From contig NZ_JXXV01000027.1 in NCBI RefSeq assembly GCF_000967545.1, positions 1 through 64,000 of the forward strand: a stretch of DNA of 64,000 nucleotides, given 5' to 3'. This stretch comes from Vibrio galatheae (GTDB lineage: Bacteria; Pseudomonadota; Gammaproteobacteria; Enterobacterales; Vibrionaceae). The notes beneath the pieces are model-generated. The model ran no database searches. It was not told the origin of the DNA and was given only the letters and a program-made list of their open reading frames with translations. Made by a program: the position numbers and the translations under genes. Every line of letters begins with the position of its first letter. Position 1 is the first letter of the stretch. Below are positions 39,786-49,399 of the stretch, in pieces.

Positions 39786-40436
39786 TCAGCAATACGGATG
39801 CATATGTTGCTTCGCCCATGCGGCTGCTTGCACCCGGTTTTTGACGCTTAATTTTTTGAATATCTTTTGCAGATGAGACTTCACAGTAAACTCGCTAATA
39901 AACATATCATCAGCAATTTGTATGTTGGAAGAACCCGACATCAAGCAGCGCAAGATTTGCAGCTCGCGAGTAGTCAAATCAACGGTTGCGGGTGTAGTGT
40001 GGGTATCAACCACGTGACGATAATGAAAAAGTAGCTGTGAAGTCACCTTTCTGGGTAACCAATTCTCTCCATTAATAATGGCTTCACAACCTTTCACCAA
40101 GTTGTCAATTGTCGCATCTTGATAGAATAAGCCTTTGAGATGACCAAAAGCGAGTAGCTCATCGGTAGTCAAACGGTGAGACACGTTAAAAACAATGGTT
40201 TCAAAAGTTTTGTCTGCAATTGGTAGCTTGTTAATCACGGCTTGTAATTGGCTATATTCTTGAAAATCAATGACCAGAATTCGATGTTTGTACTGGTGTA
40301 GCGCAAGTAGGAGTTCATTCGGCGCTATGGTTGCTATGGCATTTTCCATGTGTTGTTCGATATGTTGAATCGTTGGGCTTTTGAGCTTTCTTTCGGTCAA
40401 AAAATAGAGTGTTCTTGAGTAGATATTTTTAGCCAT
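39786..40436 (-). CDS. qstR: LuxR-type regulator QstR (competence)
   Basis: 216-residue transcription factor. The N-terminal part has the fold of a degenerate receiver domain (CsgD/VpsT class). The C-terminal LuxR helix-turn-helix is clear: LTTRELQILRCLMSGSSNIQ, IADDMFISEFTVKSHLQKIF. QstR of V. cholerae lies at the same place between galU and ssb; it is required downstream of TfoX and HapR for DNA-uptake genes and also affects type VI secretion. The ATG at 40436 is preferred over a TTG at 40469, although its ribosome site (GAGAAC) is weak. The name rests on synteny and family. Confidence 0.85.
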   Translation of the reverse strand: MAKNIYSRTLYFLTERKLKSPTIQHIEQHMENAIATIAPNELLLALHQYKHRILVIDFQEYSQLQAVINKLPIADKTFETIVFNVSHRLTTDELLAFGHLKGLFYQDATIDNLVKGCEAIINGENWLPRKVTSQLLFHYRHVVDTHTTPATVDLTTRELQILRCLMSGSSNIQIADDMFISEFTVKSHLQKIFKKLSVKNRVQAAAWAKQHMHPYC

Positions 40437-40717
40437 ACTGTTCTCGGTTGACGTTGATAATGTTTTCAACCAGAGTGACTGAATGTGGCGCTATGTGCGA
40501 ATTGAGCTGAGGGCTTTGCGTTTTATCTCATGCCATTCAGTAACTAACTGATTTCTCAGTTTTGATAAAGTATGAGTTTTGTCCAAATCTCTGAGTTGCT
40601 TTATGTAGTAAAGAGGGGTTTGTCGACATTGTAGAGACAGGGATTTGTACCCAGCGTAAAGCGTGTTATCCTATTGCGCTATTTCTTAATCAATACCAAA
40701 GTTAGACGGAGCGAAAA

Positions 40718-41254
40718 ATGGCTAGCCGTGGAGTTAACAAAGTTATTTTAGTCGGTAATTTGGGGTCAGACCCAGAAGTACGTTACATGCCAAATGGCAG
40801 TGCTGTAGCCAATATTACAATCGCGACGTCTGAATCGTGGCGTGATAAAGCAACTGGTGAACAGCGTGAAAAAACGGAATGGCACCGTGTTGCGCTATTC
40901 GGCAAGCTGGCAGAAGTGGCTGGTGAATATTTGCGTAAAGGCTCACAAGTCTACGTAGAAGGCCAACTTCAAACTCGCAAGTGGCAAGACCAAAGTGGTC
41001 AAGAGCGTTATACAACGGAAGTGGTTGTTCAAGGTTATAACGGTGTGATGCAAATGCTTGGTGGCCGTGCTCAGGGTGGAGCTCCAGCACAAGGTGGTAT
41101 GGGGCAGCAACAGCCTCAGCAAGGTGGATGGGGACAACCTCAGCAACCTGCGATGCAGCATCAACCTGCGAAACAGCCGCAATCTCAACCTCAACAAGCT
41201 CAGCCACAGTACAATGAGCCACCAATGGATTTTGATGACGACATCCCATTCTAA
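40718..41254 (+). CDS. ssb: Single-stranded DNA-binding protein
   Basis: Coats single-stranded DNA in replication, repair and recombination as a tetramer. It has 178 residues. The OB-fold occupies residues 1-112 ([20 protein letters not shown] at its start). A low-complexity Gln/Gly/Pro linker follows (about 115-168), and the acidic tail ends in MDFDDDIPF, the docking peptide for partner proteins. CGGAGCG serves as ribosome site. It has its own promoter region of nearly 250 bases, in which no LexA box was seen, and a strong terminator. Confidence 0.97.
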   Translation: MASRGVNKVILVGNLGSDPEVRYMPNGSAVANITIATSESWRDKATGEQREKTEWHRVALFGKLAEVAGEYLRKGSQVYVEGQLQTRKWQDQSGQERYTTEVVVQGYNGVMQMLGGRAQGGAPAQGGMGQQQPQQGGWGQPQQPAMQHQPAKQPQSQPQQAQPQYNEPPMDFDDDIPF

Positions 41255-41267
41255 GTGTTTGTTATTG

Positions 41268-41299
41268 AAAAAAAGCCGCGCAAGTCGCGGCTTTTTTAT
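41268..41299 (+). terminator. Intrinsic terminator after ssb
   Basis: Perfect 10-bp stem AAAAGCCGCG/CGCGGCTTTT (41271-41295) with a 5-base loop and a T-run. It isolates ssb from the MSHA block. Confidence 0.93.
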
Positions 41300-41419
41300 A
41301 TAGTAAATAGAGGAAATTACGCTAGAGGTAACACAAAGTTATCAGTTGGCGTCGTTTAGGGCACAACACCTTTTGTGCGCCACAACCCAATTGCACGTTT
41401 AGAAAGGAACTCTTGATAC

Positions 41420-43438
41420 ATGAGGTATACCCCTACCTTAAAACTCAGTACGCGACTGGTTGCTTTTGTAACCATGATTGTCATTAGTGCTATGTTTATC
41501 CTTTTTTTAGGAGGTACGCTATCCTTTAAACGTCTTGGCCAAGAGTATTTGGATCACTCTCTTAAAGGAATTGTAGATGTTCTCGATAAAGAGATGGAAG
41601 ATCCTGATGCGGCCTATTCGCTGCAAAGGTGGATGCCGAAAATGCTTCAAGCCTCAAATATCGTTGAAATGGAGTTATTGTCGGAATATGGGGTAATTTA
41701 CCGTTTTAAAGATACCTCATCAAAAGTCGATGCTGCGCTACTGTACGAGAAGGAATACAAACTCGAACGAAATCAAGGTTATCGAATTCGATTTAACGCC
41801 GTTCCTCCCTACTTAGGTTATGGTTACTCCATTCAGGCGTTGTGGTCCATTACACTTGCGGTGGCGTTTATTGTTTTTTGTTTAGTCAGGGGCCTTAAGT
41901 GGCTTAAAGAACAACTCATTGGTTCTGAGTTGCTTGAAGAGCGAGGGCGAATGATTCTCGCAGGGCGAGTCGAAGAACACGCTGTCGGAGATGAAAAAGA
42001 GTGGCCTTTCACCGCCAGCCTCGCATTAGACCGGTTGATTGAAGAGCTACAAGATGCCCGTCAAGAACGCAGCCGTTTTGATACTTTTATTCGCAGCCAA
42101 ACATTCCTCGATCAGTTAACTGGGGCGGCGAATCGAGTGTTATTTGACAGTAAATTAGAAGCGGCGTTATCTGAACATGGTTCTCATGGCGGAATTTTGA
42201 TATTACGTGTTGACGACTGGGAGCAAGTCGAAGAAGAGCACGGCAAGCAAGTTGCGGATGAATTTCTAATTAGTGTCGGCGAAGGACTGAACAACGTAAT
42301 ACAGCGTTATTCTGATGTTATTCTGTCGCGTTATTACAGTTCCGATTTTGCAATATTTGCTCCAAATCTGTCGAATAAAGATGTCTCTAATGTCGCCGCA
42401 CACTGTCTTAAACAGCTGGCTAAACTTGACCCTCCTGCCCCATTAGAAAATGATAATTGGGTGCATATTGGTGTCAGTATGTATCGAGAGGGAGAGAGCC
42501 AAGGACGCATTCTTGATGAAGCAGAAACGGCGTTAAAAAGTGCGCAGCTACAAGGTATCAATACTTGGAGCCGGTTTCAAAAACACGTTAATCAAGATGA
42601 GGAACGTGGTAGCGTGCGTTGGCGTACGCTCTTGGATGTGGCCCTTCAACCAGACAATCTCTATATCTTCTCGCAGCCTTGCTACCTGCTAGATAGTCAC
42701 AAGCAATCATTGATCGACCATTTTGAGCTTTTCTCCCGCATACATGATCCTGACAAAGGCGTGATCAAAGCTTCGCGTTTTAACTCTGCGGTGGAGTCTA
42801 TCGGCTATGAGGCAACGTTGGATAAAGCGGTAATTAAGACGGTTATTCGTTATATAAGAGATTCAGATGAATCAAAGAGTTACTCAATAAACTTACATGT
42901 GGTACCTTTTGCCGAGCGTAGCTACTTTAAGTGGTTTCGCGATGAATTATTGCAATTAACTACTGAGCAACGTGCGCGAGTGTCGTTTGAGTTTGCTGAA
43001 GCTCGCTTGGTGAAACATCTAGACTATATACGTCCTGTTGCCCGAATGATTTGTGGGCTGGGGAGTAGCGTCGTCGTTGGTCAAGCTGGACGTACTATTG
43101 TTAGCACCCACTATCTTAAAGAGTTCCCGGTAAGTTATTTGAAACTGCACCGAAGCCTGATTAAAAAAATCGATCAGCGGCCGGAAAATCAGCTGTTCGT
43201 ACGTAGCTTATTAGGAGCATGTTCGGGCTTGGATACTCTGGTTATCGCGGTGGGTGTCGATAACAAACAAGAACATACAACGATATTAGAGCTGGGTGTT
43301 CATGGCATTCAAGGGCGTTATTTGGCTGCAGAACAGCAACTGTTGCCAAAAGCAAAACAAGCCAAACGTGAACCTCAAAGGCGACAACCTGAGAAGAAAG
43401 TACAAATTGGCAGTCGAAATCGATGGCGTAAAGTGTAG
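41420..43438 (+). CDS. csrD: CsrD (MshH) regulator with degenerate GGDEF and EAL domains
   Basis: 672-residue inner-membrane protein. Two membrane segments (about 12-33 and 140-160) enclose a periplasmic domain, followed by a short helical linker and GGDEF then EAL domains. Both catalytic motifs are degenerate: the GGDEF position reads YYSSDF near residue 305, and the EAL position reads ELF near residue 435, as in E. coli CsrD (HRSDF, ELF). It should not make or break c-di-GMP. E. coli CsrD targets the CsrB/C small RNAs for RNase E decay. In Vibrio the gene heads the MSHA locus and is also called mshH. mshI follows after four bases. Confidence 0.92.
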   Translation: MRYTPTLKLSTRLVAFVTMIVISAMFILFLGGTLSFKRLGQEYLDHSLKGIVDVLDKEMEDPDAAYSLQRWMPKMLQASNIVEMELLSEYGVIYRFKDTSSKVDAALLYEKEYKLERNQGYRIRFNAVPPYLGYGYSIQALWSITLAVAFIVFCLVRGLKWLKEQLIGSELLEERGRMILAGRVEEHAVGDEKEWPFTASLALDRLIEELQDARQERSRFDTFIRSQTFLDQLTGAANRVLFDSKLEAALSEHGSHGGILILRVDDWEQVEEEHGKQVADEFLISVGEGLNNVIQRYSDVILSRYYSSDFAIFAPNLSNKDVSNVAAHCLKQLAKLDPPAPLENDNWVHIGVSMYREGESQGRILDEAETALKSAQLQGINTWSRFQKHVNQDEERGSVRWRTLLDVALQPDNLYIFSQPCYLLDSHKQSLIDHFELFSRIHDPDKGVIKASRFNSAVESIGYEATLDKAVIKTVIRYIRDSDESKSYSINLHVVPFAERSYFKWFRDELLQLTTEQRARVSFEFAEARLVKHLDYIRPVARMICGLGSSVVVGQAGRTIVSTHYLKEFPVSYLKLHRSLIKKIDQRPENQLFVRSLLGACSGLDTLVIAVGVDNKQEHTTILELGVHGIQGRYLAAEQQLLPKAKQAKREPQRRQPEKKVQIGSRNRWRKV

Positions 43439-43442
43439 AAAA

Positions 43443-44885
43443 ATGAACATTCAATCTTTGATAGGAAAGCTTAAGCGTGGCAAGCAGACCGCAACGGAAG
43501 TCTATGTTGTTGTCCAGCCGAGTGCGCTGTTTTTCTCTGCCCCTGCAAGTTTGTCGCTGCCAGTTCAGGTGCAAATCGCTGGTAGTCCTTGGCAAGAACT
43601 CTTGTTGAAAACTTTACGCGATGCCAAGGTAACGAATATCGCGCTTAAGGTGGTTTTGCACGCGAATATTTATCAGACGTTTCAAATTGATAAGCCGAAC
43701 ATTCCGCAAGATGAGCTAAAAAGCGCGCTACCTTTCTTAGTCAAAGATCTGATCAGTGAAAAAGTCGCGGATATTGTCGCTGATTCCTCACCGCTTTCGG
43801 TTAATAATAAGCTGCAAGTCTATGTTGTTCCTCGGGCTATCGTTACAGGGCTTTATTCCTCTCTTCACGCGATGAATATTGAATTGGACAGTGTGCTTGT
43901 TGAGGATGAGGTGTGGGGCCATTCTGCTGGTGATGAGATTAGCACCTTCCTCTTGTTACAAAGAAGCAAACAAGGGCAGTATCGTATTAGTGCGTTTGCG
44001 GATTCTCAGTGCGCATTTCAAAGAACCATTCGCGGCGTAATGGCGCCATTAACCGGTGTGGCAAGCAGCGCACTTCAGCTAGATAGCCTTGCTTTAGAAT
44101 TACAGCGTTCAATTGATTATCTATCTTCGCAAATGCGTGGGATATCACTGCACCAACTGCGAGTGTGTTGTGATGAAGAGCAACAACAAGAGCTGATTGC
44201 TAGCCTGGCTGAGAGCTTGAGCGTAAAAGTGTCGGCTTTGTCTGAGCAAGGTCAGGAGTCGGGAGCATTACTTGCTGCAAGCGCCAACAAGTTAACCCAA
44301 ACTGATATTAACCTCTTTCCGGATGAACTAAAGCCCCAAAAAGAGTATTTCACCTTACAGAATGTGGCGCTGGGCTGGTTGCTGAGTGTGGTGGTTATCG
44401 GTTTGGGGTTTGCCGGGTTGAAGTACCAACAAGCCCAACTAGAGAAAGAACTGCAAAGCTATCAGACGCAAGAGGCTGAGTTGAAACAGCAAGCAGAGCG
44501 TTTAACCCAGCGTTTGGCTAAGCACAAACCAACAGCAGAAAAAGTCGCTGCTGTCGCTAGGTTGAAAGTAGAGGTCGCCGCAAAACGTCGTTCATTACAA
44601 GCGCTAAACGATATTGATGAATCTCAGCAACTGGGTTATTCAGGAGTAATGCGTTCACTGGCTCAGTTAGGTCGCAATGATATCTCTTTGAGCTCGATTA
44701 CCATCAATGCCACCACTTTGGATTTAAAAGGGTTAGCACGTGAGGCAAAAGCCATTCCTAACTGGGTCAATCAATTTAAGAGTGAGATAAATCTGGTTGG
44801 CCGTACGTTTGAAAAGCTTAAAATTAGTCGTAATGACCAAAACATAATTACCTTCGAGCTTAAGACACAGCAGGAGGACGAATAA
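43443..44885 (+). CDS. mshI: MSHA biogenesis protein MshI (PilM/PilN-like)
   Basis: 480-residue inner-membrane platform protein. The N-terminal ~300 residues resemble the actin-like PilM/GspL cytoplasmic domain. A single membrane helix (about 306-328, NVALGWLLSVVVIGLGFAGL) is followed by a long coiled coil (about 330-400) and a small periplasmic PilN-like domain. It thus combines what PilM and PilN do separately in other type IV pili. The ATG at 43443 is four bases after csrD; longer in-frame starts inside csrD are rejected. The stop overlaps the mshJ start by one base. Confidence 0.9.
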   Translation: MNIQSLIGKLKRGKQTATEVYVVVQPSALFFSAPASLSLPVQVQIAGSPWQELLLKTLRDAKVTNIALKVVLHANIYQTFQIDKPNIPQDELKSALPFLVKDLISEKVADIVADSSPLSVNNKLQVYVVPRAIVTGLYSSLHAMNIELDSVLVEDEVWGHSAGDEISTFLLLQRSKQGQYRISAFADSQCAFQRTIRGVMAPLTGVASSALQLDSLALELQRSIDYLSSQMRGISLHQLRVCCDEEQQQELIASLAESLSVKVSALSEQGQESGALLAASANKLTQTDINLFPDELKPQKEYFTLQNVALGWLLSVVVIGLGFAGLKYQQAQLEKELQSYQTQEAELKQQAERLTQRLAKHKPTAEKVAAVARLKVEVAAKRRSLQALNDIDESQQLGYSGVMRSLAQLGRNDISLSSITINATTLDLKGLAREAKAIPNWVNQFKSEINLVGRTFEKLKISRNDQNIITFELKTQQEDE

Positions 44886-45532
44886 TGCAGCAATACTGGC
44901 AGCAGTGGTGTGAAAAATTTGTTCAACTAAGCTTGAGGGAGAAAGGGTTAATCACCTTATGTGGCTTTGTTGTGACGATTCTCGGTTTACTGACGCTGTT
45001 GATTGAGCCCGTTTTTGAGCACAATCAAGCGACTACTCAGCGTATTTCGACCGCAAAACTGGAGACTCAACGTCTAGAGGCTGATATTTTGCTGATGACA
45101 GCCAAACTCAACAAAGATCCCGATCAGGAGCTTAATCAAGAGCTCAAGCAGTTAATGATTGAAAGTCAGGCGTTATCCACTCAACTGGCGGCCATTGTGG
45201 AAACCTTGGTTTCTCCTAGTCAGATGGCGGAGTTGTTAGAGCAAGTGTTAATTGACTCCAAAGGATTGCACTTGGTTTCGTTGGAATCTCTGGCGGCAGA
45301 ACCCCTGATGAGCAACGCGAACGAAAACATATCCAATTATTTCCTCCATCCAGTTCGGCTTGAGTTGACAGGAAATTATTTTGCCATCGTCGAGTATTTG
45401 GAGTCGTTAGAAGCTCTGCCCGCCAAATACTACTGGCGCAGCTTTGATTATTCTGTCGAACAATACCCAACGGCGCGTTTGGTGATTGAGGTATACACAC
45501 TCGGAACAAGACAGGAGTTTATCGGTGGTTAG
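44885..45532 (+). CDS. mshJ: MSHA biogenesis protein MshJ (PilO-like)
   Basis: 215-residue bitopic inner-membrane protein. One membrane helix (about 20-41, LITLCGFVVTILGLLTLLIE) is followed by a periplasmic coiled coil (about 50-100) and a ferredoxin-like PilO/GspM domain. It would partner MshI in the pilus alignment complex. The ATG shares one base with the mshI stop (TAATG), so translation is coupled, and the 3' end overlaps mshK by eight bases. Sequence identity to PilO is low; the assignment rests on layout and position. Confidence 0.88.
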   Translation: MQQYWQQWCEKFVQLSLREKGLITLCGFVVTILGLLTLLIEPVFEHNQATTQRISTAKLETQRLEADILLMTAKLNKDPDQELNQELKQLMIESQALSTQLAAIVETLVSPSQMAELLEQVLIDSKGLHLVSLESLAAEPLMSNANENISNYFLHPVRLELTGNYFAIVEYLESLEALPAKYYWRSFDYSVEQYPTARLVIEVYTLGTRQEFIGG

Positions 45533-45848
45533 AATCTGGCTATTTCTACTAATTTTTTCCACCAGCGCCGTTGCGTCACAAGACCCAACGGCTCCTCTGG
45601 GTTGGCAGCAACCGCTGCAGAATGAAGCGGCGAAGGTAAAGCGTAAACCTTTGCCTGCACTGCAAAGCATCGTGTGTATTGAAAATAATCAGAATGAGTG
45701 TCATGCGGTGTTAGACGGTCAGGTTGTTCTTGTCGGTGAACAAATCGGTGGCTATAAGATCAGCCACATAAAGCCAGATACGGTGACTTTAGTTAAGGGC
45801 GGTAAGTCTTGGAATTTAAATCTCTTCTCTCTGGAAGTGAAACAGTAA
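45525..45848 (+). CDS. mshK: MSHA biogenesis protein MshK (PilP-like)
   Basis: 107-residue periplasmic protein. A GTG start at 45525 with AGGAG eight bases upstream gives a signal peptide (VVRIWLFLLIFSTSAVA) followed by DPTAPLGWQ, the motif with which PilP/GspC-type and MshK proteins begin. The mature part forms a small beta domain (GEQIGGYKISHIKPDTVTLV) of the kind that links the inner-membrane platform to the secretin. There is a start overlap of eight bases with mshJ. A TTG at 45486 is also in frame but does not give a signal peptide. Confidence 0.85.
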   Translation: MVRIWLFLLIFSTSAVASQDPTAPLGWQQPLQNEAAKVKRKPLPALQSIVCIENNQNECHAVLDGQVVLVGEQIGGYKISHIKPDTVTLVKGGKSWNLNLFSLEVKQ

Positions 45849-45863
45849 GGTTAGTGGGAACGT

Positions 45864-47525
45864 ATGCATAAACTCGCGATTGCAATCACTGTGACAAGCT
45901 TATTAGCTGGTTGTGCTATGGGGCATAGGGATCCTGTAGAGGTAAAAGGGGCGATTAATCAATCGATTAATGAGAGCAATAGCCGCTCTCTTGAGACGCT
46001 ACCTGCTTCGGTTGAAGCTGATCTTATGCCAGAGCTGAGCAACGATGATGCGCTGATATCTAAAACCATAAAGCGTTTCAGAATCAAAGCCGATGGCGTC
46101 GACGCGAAGGCATTTTTTGCTAGCTTAGTTAAAGGCACGCAATACAGCGCCGCTATTCACCCTAGTGTTACAGGAAATATAACTGTCAACTTAAACGATG
46201 TTTCACTCGATGAAGTCTTAGCTGTTGTCCAAGACATGTACGGTTATGACATTGATAAAGTGGGTAATGTGATTCAAATTTACCCCGCTGGGTTGAGAAC
46301 GGTCACTATACCTGTCGATTATCTCCAGTTTAAGCGCGCTGGCCGTTCTTTGACGTCAATTTCGACCGGCACTATTACTAATACCGATGATGGTTCATCT
46401 TCACGCTCAACAAATACTACGAGTTCTTCGGACTCTAGATCGACCAACAGTACTTCAAGCAATGTTCAGGGCGGCACTGAGATTGAAACAACCAGTGAAA
46501 GTAACTTCTGGCCTCAGTTAGAAAAAGCGGTCGCACAATTGATTGGATCGGGTGATGGTCAAAGTGTTGTTGTAACGCCACAGGCCAGTGTGATTACTGT
46601 TCGAGCTTATCCAGATGAAATTAGAGAGGTGCGCAACTTTTTAGGCGTATCTCAGCAACGCATGCACCGCCAAGTTATTCTGGAAGCTAAGATTCTCGAA
46701 GTTACGCTCAGCGACGGCTACCAACAAGGGATTAACTGGTCGAAAGCCTTTACTTCCAATGGTACCAACTACACCTTAGGTCAGGGTTCGATTGTTAAGG
46801 ATGCCACTGGCGCGATTTTACCTGCCGTATTGCCAGGGCTGGATTCAATCGGAAGCTTATTGGGCGGCCAGTCAAATCTTGTTATCTCGAGCGGCAGTTT
46901 CGATGCAGTGCTGAGCTTTATGGCGACACAAGGAGATCTCAATGTGTTGTCTAGCCCACGCGTGACAGCATCTAACAACCAAAAAGCGGTGATCAAAGTT
47001 GGTACTGATAGTTACTTTGTTACCGACTTTTCCTCCAACACAGATACCAGTACATCATCAACCAATACCTCTACGGATGTGGAGTTGACGCCTTTCTTTT
47101 CGGGTATCTCGCTTGATGTTACACCGCAAATTGACGACCAAGGTAATGTCTTGCTGCACGTTCACCCAGCGGTGATCGATGTTAGTGAAGAGCGTAAAGA
47201 AATCAGCTATGGCGATACCAGTTTGACTCTGCCATTGGCAACCAGCTCTATTCGTGAGTCCGACTCTGTGATTCGAGCGCAAGATGGGGATGTTGTCGTC
47301 ATCGGTGGTTTGATGAAGTCTAATACCTTAGATCGCGTATCGAAAGTGCCATTTTTAGGTGATGTACCAGGGCTAGGGCATTTGTTCCGCAATACCACTA
47401 AACTGACACAAAAAACCGAGTTGGTCATTTTGCTTAAACCATCGGTAGTTGGCGTCAATACTTGGCAGAAAGAATTAGAGCGTTCTCGCGACTTATTACA
47501 AGAGTGGTTCCCTGACGAGCATTAA
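45864..47525 (+). CDS. mshL: MSHA secretin MshL
   Basis: 553-residue outer-membrane secretin through which the pilus emerges. It has a lipoprotein signal ending in LLAGC (Cys17). An STN/N0 domain lies around residues 70-140, and a secretin N-domain with a Ser/Thr-rich insertion (about 175-215, many Thr-Ser-Ser repeats) follows. The C-terminal secretin core (about 265-535) has VILEAKILEVTLSDGYQQGI and the signature VVVIGGLMKS...VPFLGDVPGLGHLFR. The Ser/Thr-rich loop at the N3 position is a feature of MshL/BfpB-type secretins. It lies in the msh operon, with mshM five bases downstream. Confidence 0.95.
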   Translation: MHKLAIAITVTSLLAGCAMGHRDPVEVKGAINQSINESNSRSLETLPASVEADLMPELSNDDALISKTIKRFRIKADGVDAKAFFASLVKGTQYSAAIHPSVTGNITVNLNDVSLDEVLAVVQDMYGYDIDKVGNVIQIYPAGLRTVTIPVDYLQFKRAGRSLTSISTGTITNTDDGSSSRSTNTTSSSDSRSTNSTSSNVQGGTEIETTSESNFWPQLEKAVAQLIGSGDGQSVVVTPQASVITVRAYPDEIREVRNFLGVSQQRMHRQVILEAKILEVTLSDGYQQGINWSKAFTSNGTNYTLGQGSIVKDATGAILPAVLPGLDSIGSLLGGQSNLVISSGSFDAVLSFMATQGDLNVLSSPRVTASNNQKAVIKVGTDSYFVTDFSSNTDTSTSSTNTSTDVELTPFFSGISLDVTPQIDDQGNVLLHVHPAVIDVSEERKEISYGDTSLTLPLATSSIRESDSVIRAQDGDVVVIGGLMKSNTLDRVSKVPFLGDVPGLGHLFRNTTKLTQKTELVILLKPSVVGVNTWQKELERSRDLLQEWFPDEH

Positions 47526-47530
47526 TCATC

Positions 47531-48373
47531 ATGTATCTTGACCATTTTGGCTTCGAAAATTGGCCGTTTCATCTGACTCCAGATACCGAGATGTTTCTTG
47601 GTTTAGCGCCGCACTTCGAGGCCATTCAAATGGTCAACTCGGCACTTGAAATGGGTGAAGGGTTAATCAAAGTTACTGGCGAGGTAGGGACAGGCAAAAC
47701 CATGATCTGCCGATTGCTGGTTAAGCATTTTAAGCACAATGTACAGTTGGTTTTTATTCCTAATCCTGCGCTCAATGGTAGCCAATTACGTTTGGCCGTA
47801 GCAGCAGAACTCGGGCTGGAGTGCAGTAACGAGGCGACGATTGTTGATGAGATACACAAGCAACTGATTCAACTAAAAGCGAACAATAAACATGTGGTTG
47901 TTCTGGTTGATGAAGCGCAAGCACTGAGTGATGATGCGTTAGAGGTGCTGAGATTATTTGGTAACCTCGAAACCGAACAAGAAAAGTTGCTGCAAATTAT
48001 TTTACTTGGGCAGCCTGAGTTGGATCAGCGACTTGCAGAACATCACTTAAGGCAATTTCGTCAGCGAATCACTTTTAGCGCGACATTACGTGGCTTAACG
48101 CTTGATGAAGGTGTGGCATACATTAATAACCGTTTGGTGAAAGCTGGAGGCAGCGAAACCTTGTTTAATCTGAGCCAAAAAAAAGCTATTTGGCGTGCGA
48201 GTAGCGGGTATCCACGACTTATTAATCAGATCGGCCATAAAGCCTTGTTATTAGCCTGTAGTCATAAAACACCACAGGTGACGAATGCGCAGCTTTACGA
48301 TGCGATTCACGATACTTACGACAGTTGTAAACCAAAATTTAAAAGCCCGCTGCTATGGGGGTGGAGTGAATAA
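47531..48373 (+). CDS. mshM: MSHA biogenesis ATPase MshM (ExeA-like)
   Basis: 280-residue AAA+ ATPase of the ExeA/GspA family. It starts with the family hallmark MYLDHFGFENWPFHLTPDTE. Walker A is GEVGTGKT (about 49-56), Walker B VVVLVDEAQAL, and an arginine-finger region LRQFRQRITF follows. No transmembrane segment or peptidoglycan-binding domain is present, so it is the cytoplasmic ATPase part only. ExeA in type II secretion helps insert the secretin through peptidoglycan, and MshM may do the same for MshL. mshN starts immediately after its stop. Confidence 0.92.
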   Translation: MYLDHFGFENWPFHLTPDTEMFLGLAPHFEAIQMVNSALEMGEGLIKVTGEVGTGKTMICRLLVKHFKHNVQLVFIPNPALNGSQLRLAVAAELGLECSNEATIVDEIHKQLIQLKANNKHVVVLVDEAQALSDDALEVLRLFGNLETEQEKLLQIILLGQPELDQRLAEHHLRQFRQRITFSATLRGLTLDEGVAYINNRLVKAGGSETLFNLSQKKAIWRASSGYPRLINQIGHKALLLACSHKTPQVTNAQLYDAIHDTYDSCKPKFKSPLLWGWSE

Positions 48374-49399
48374 ATGAGTGTCATTAATCATGCACTTTCA
48401 CAGCTTGCCAGTGAACAAACCAAGTTAACTGGCGAAATCAGTAAAGCAGACGTGAAGCCAATCAAGCAACGCGCGGTATTACCTTGGGTTGTTGGAAGTT
48501 TTAGCTTGAGTTTGGCTGTTGGAGGCTGGGCGCTGTCACAACAATCGCCAACTGAGCTTATCCATCAATCTGTACCTGAAAAGAGTGCAGTAACGGAGGC
48601 TGTTTCTCCAACCACTAAAGTGGCCGTCATCGAACAACCCATTTATCACGTCGTCAGTGAAGAAAATATTGCTCATGATGTGAAAATAGCGAAGGCAACC
48701 TCGACTCCAAACCAAGACTTTTCATCATCGCCAGAGCCAGCCAACGTCGCTGAAGTCGCACCAGCTGAAACTCAGGGCATGGTGGTGATTGAGCAAGTTG
48801 AACTGACTCCGCAGCAGTTGTCGCTTAAGGCGCAAGAAAGCGCAAAAAAAGCCTTAGACAGCAATAACCTCTCTGAGGCGCTTAACCTCTATGCAGAAGC
48901 ATTACGCTATACGCCACACAACAAACAAGTCAGAAAACGTTTAGCCGCTCTTTATTACGGTAAAGGGGAGCTGCGTAAAGCGGCAGATATTCTGCAGAAA
49001 GGTATCGTGCTAGACAATCATGATTCGACCTTACGCCTCTCTTTGGCAAGAATGTTAATGAAAGAGCAACAAAATGCGGTGGCATTGACGGTCTTGACGG
49101 CACTGCCAGAGTCTGCTTCTGTCGAATATCTGTCGTTAAGAGCGGCGCTAGCGCAAAAAGAGCAGCAAGATAATCTGGCACTACAAAGCTATCAAAAATT
49201 GGTGCAACTCGAACCACAAAGCGGTCGCTGGTGGATGGGACTAGGTATTTCGCAAGAGCGCGAGTTTGAGCTGACAGAGGCTAAGCACTCATATCAACAA
49301 GCGTTGGGTAAATTAGGTCTTTCCAGCCAATCTCAACAATTCATCCGTGATCGTATCGCCTTGATTAGCAGTTTAGAGGAGCAGCCGAGTGAAAATTAA
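48374..49399 (+). CDS. mshN: MSHA biogenesis TPR protein MshN
   Basis: 341-residue bitopic protein. A short cytoplasmic head and one membrane helix (about 36-54) are followed by a Pro/Ala/Glu-rich periplasmic spacer (to about 150). Several TPR repeats make up the C-terminal half (ALNLYAEALRYTPHNKQVRK, then ADILQKGIVLDNHDSTLRLS). The architecture resembles ExeB/PilF-type scaffold or GspB partners of ExeA-like ATPases, which fits its place right after mshM. The exact role is unknown. It overlaps the mshE start by 11 bases. Confidence 0.88.
   Translation: MSVINHALSQLASEQTKLTGEISKADVKPIKQRAVLPWVVGSFSLSLAVGGWALSQQSPTELIHQSVPEKSAVTEAVSPTTKVAVIEQPIYHVVSEENIAHDVKIAKATSTPNQDFSSSPEPANVAEVAPAETQGMVVIEQVELTPQQLSLKAQESAKKALDSNNLSEALNLYAEALRYTPHNKQVRKRLAALYYGKGELRKAADILQKGIVLDNHDSTLRLSLARMLMKEQQNAVALTVLTALPESASVEYLSLRAALAQKEQQDNLALQSYQKLVQLEPQSGRWWMGLGISQEREFELTEAKHSYQQALGKLGLSSQSQQFIRDRIALISSLEEQPSEN

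Noticed and set aside
40470..40717. LexA box in front of ssb
   Set aside because: No CTGT-N8-ACAG-like sequence was found in the gap, although ssb is SOS-associated in enteric bacteria.
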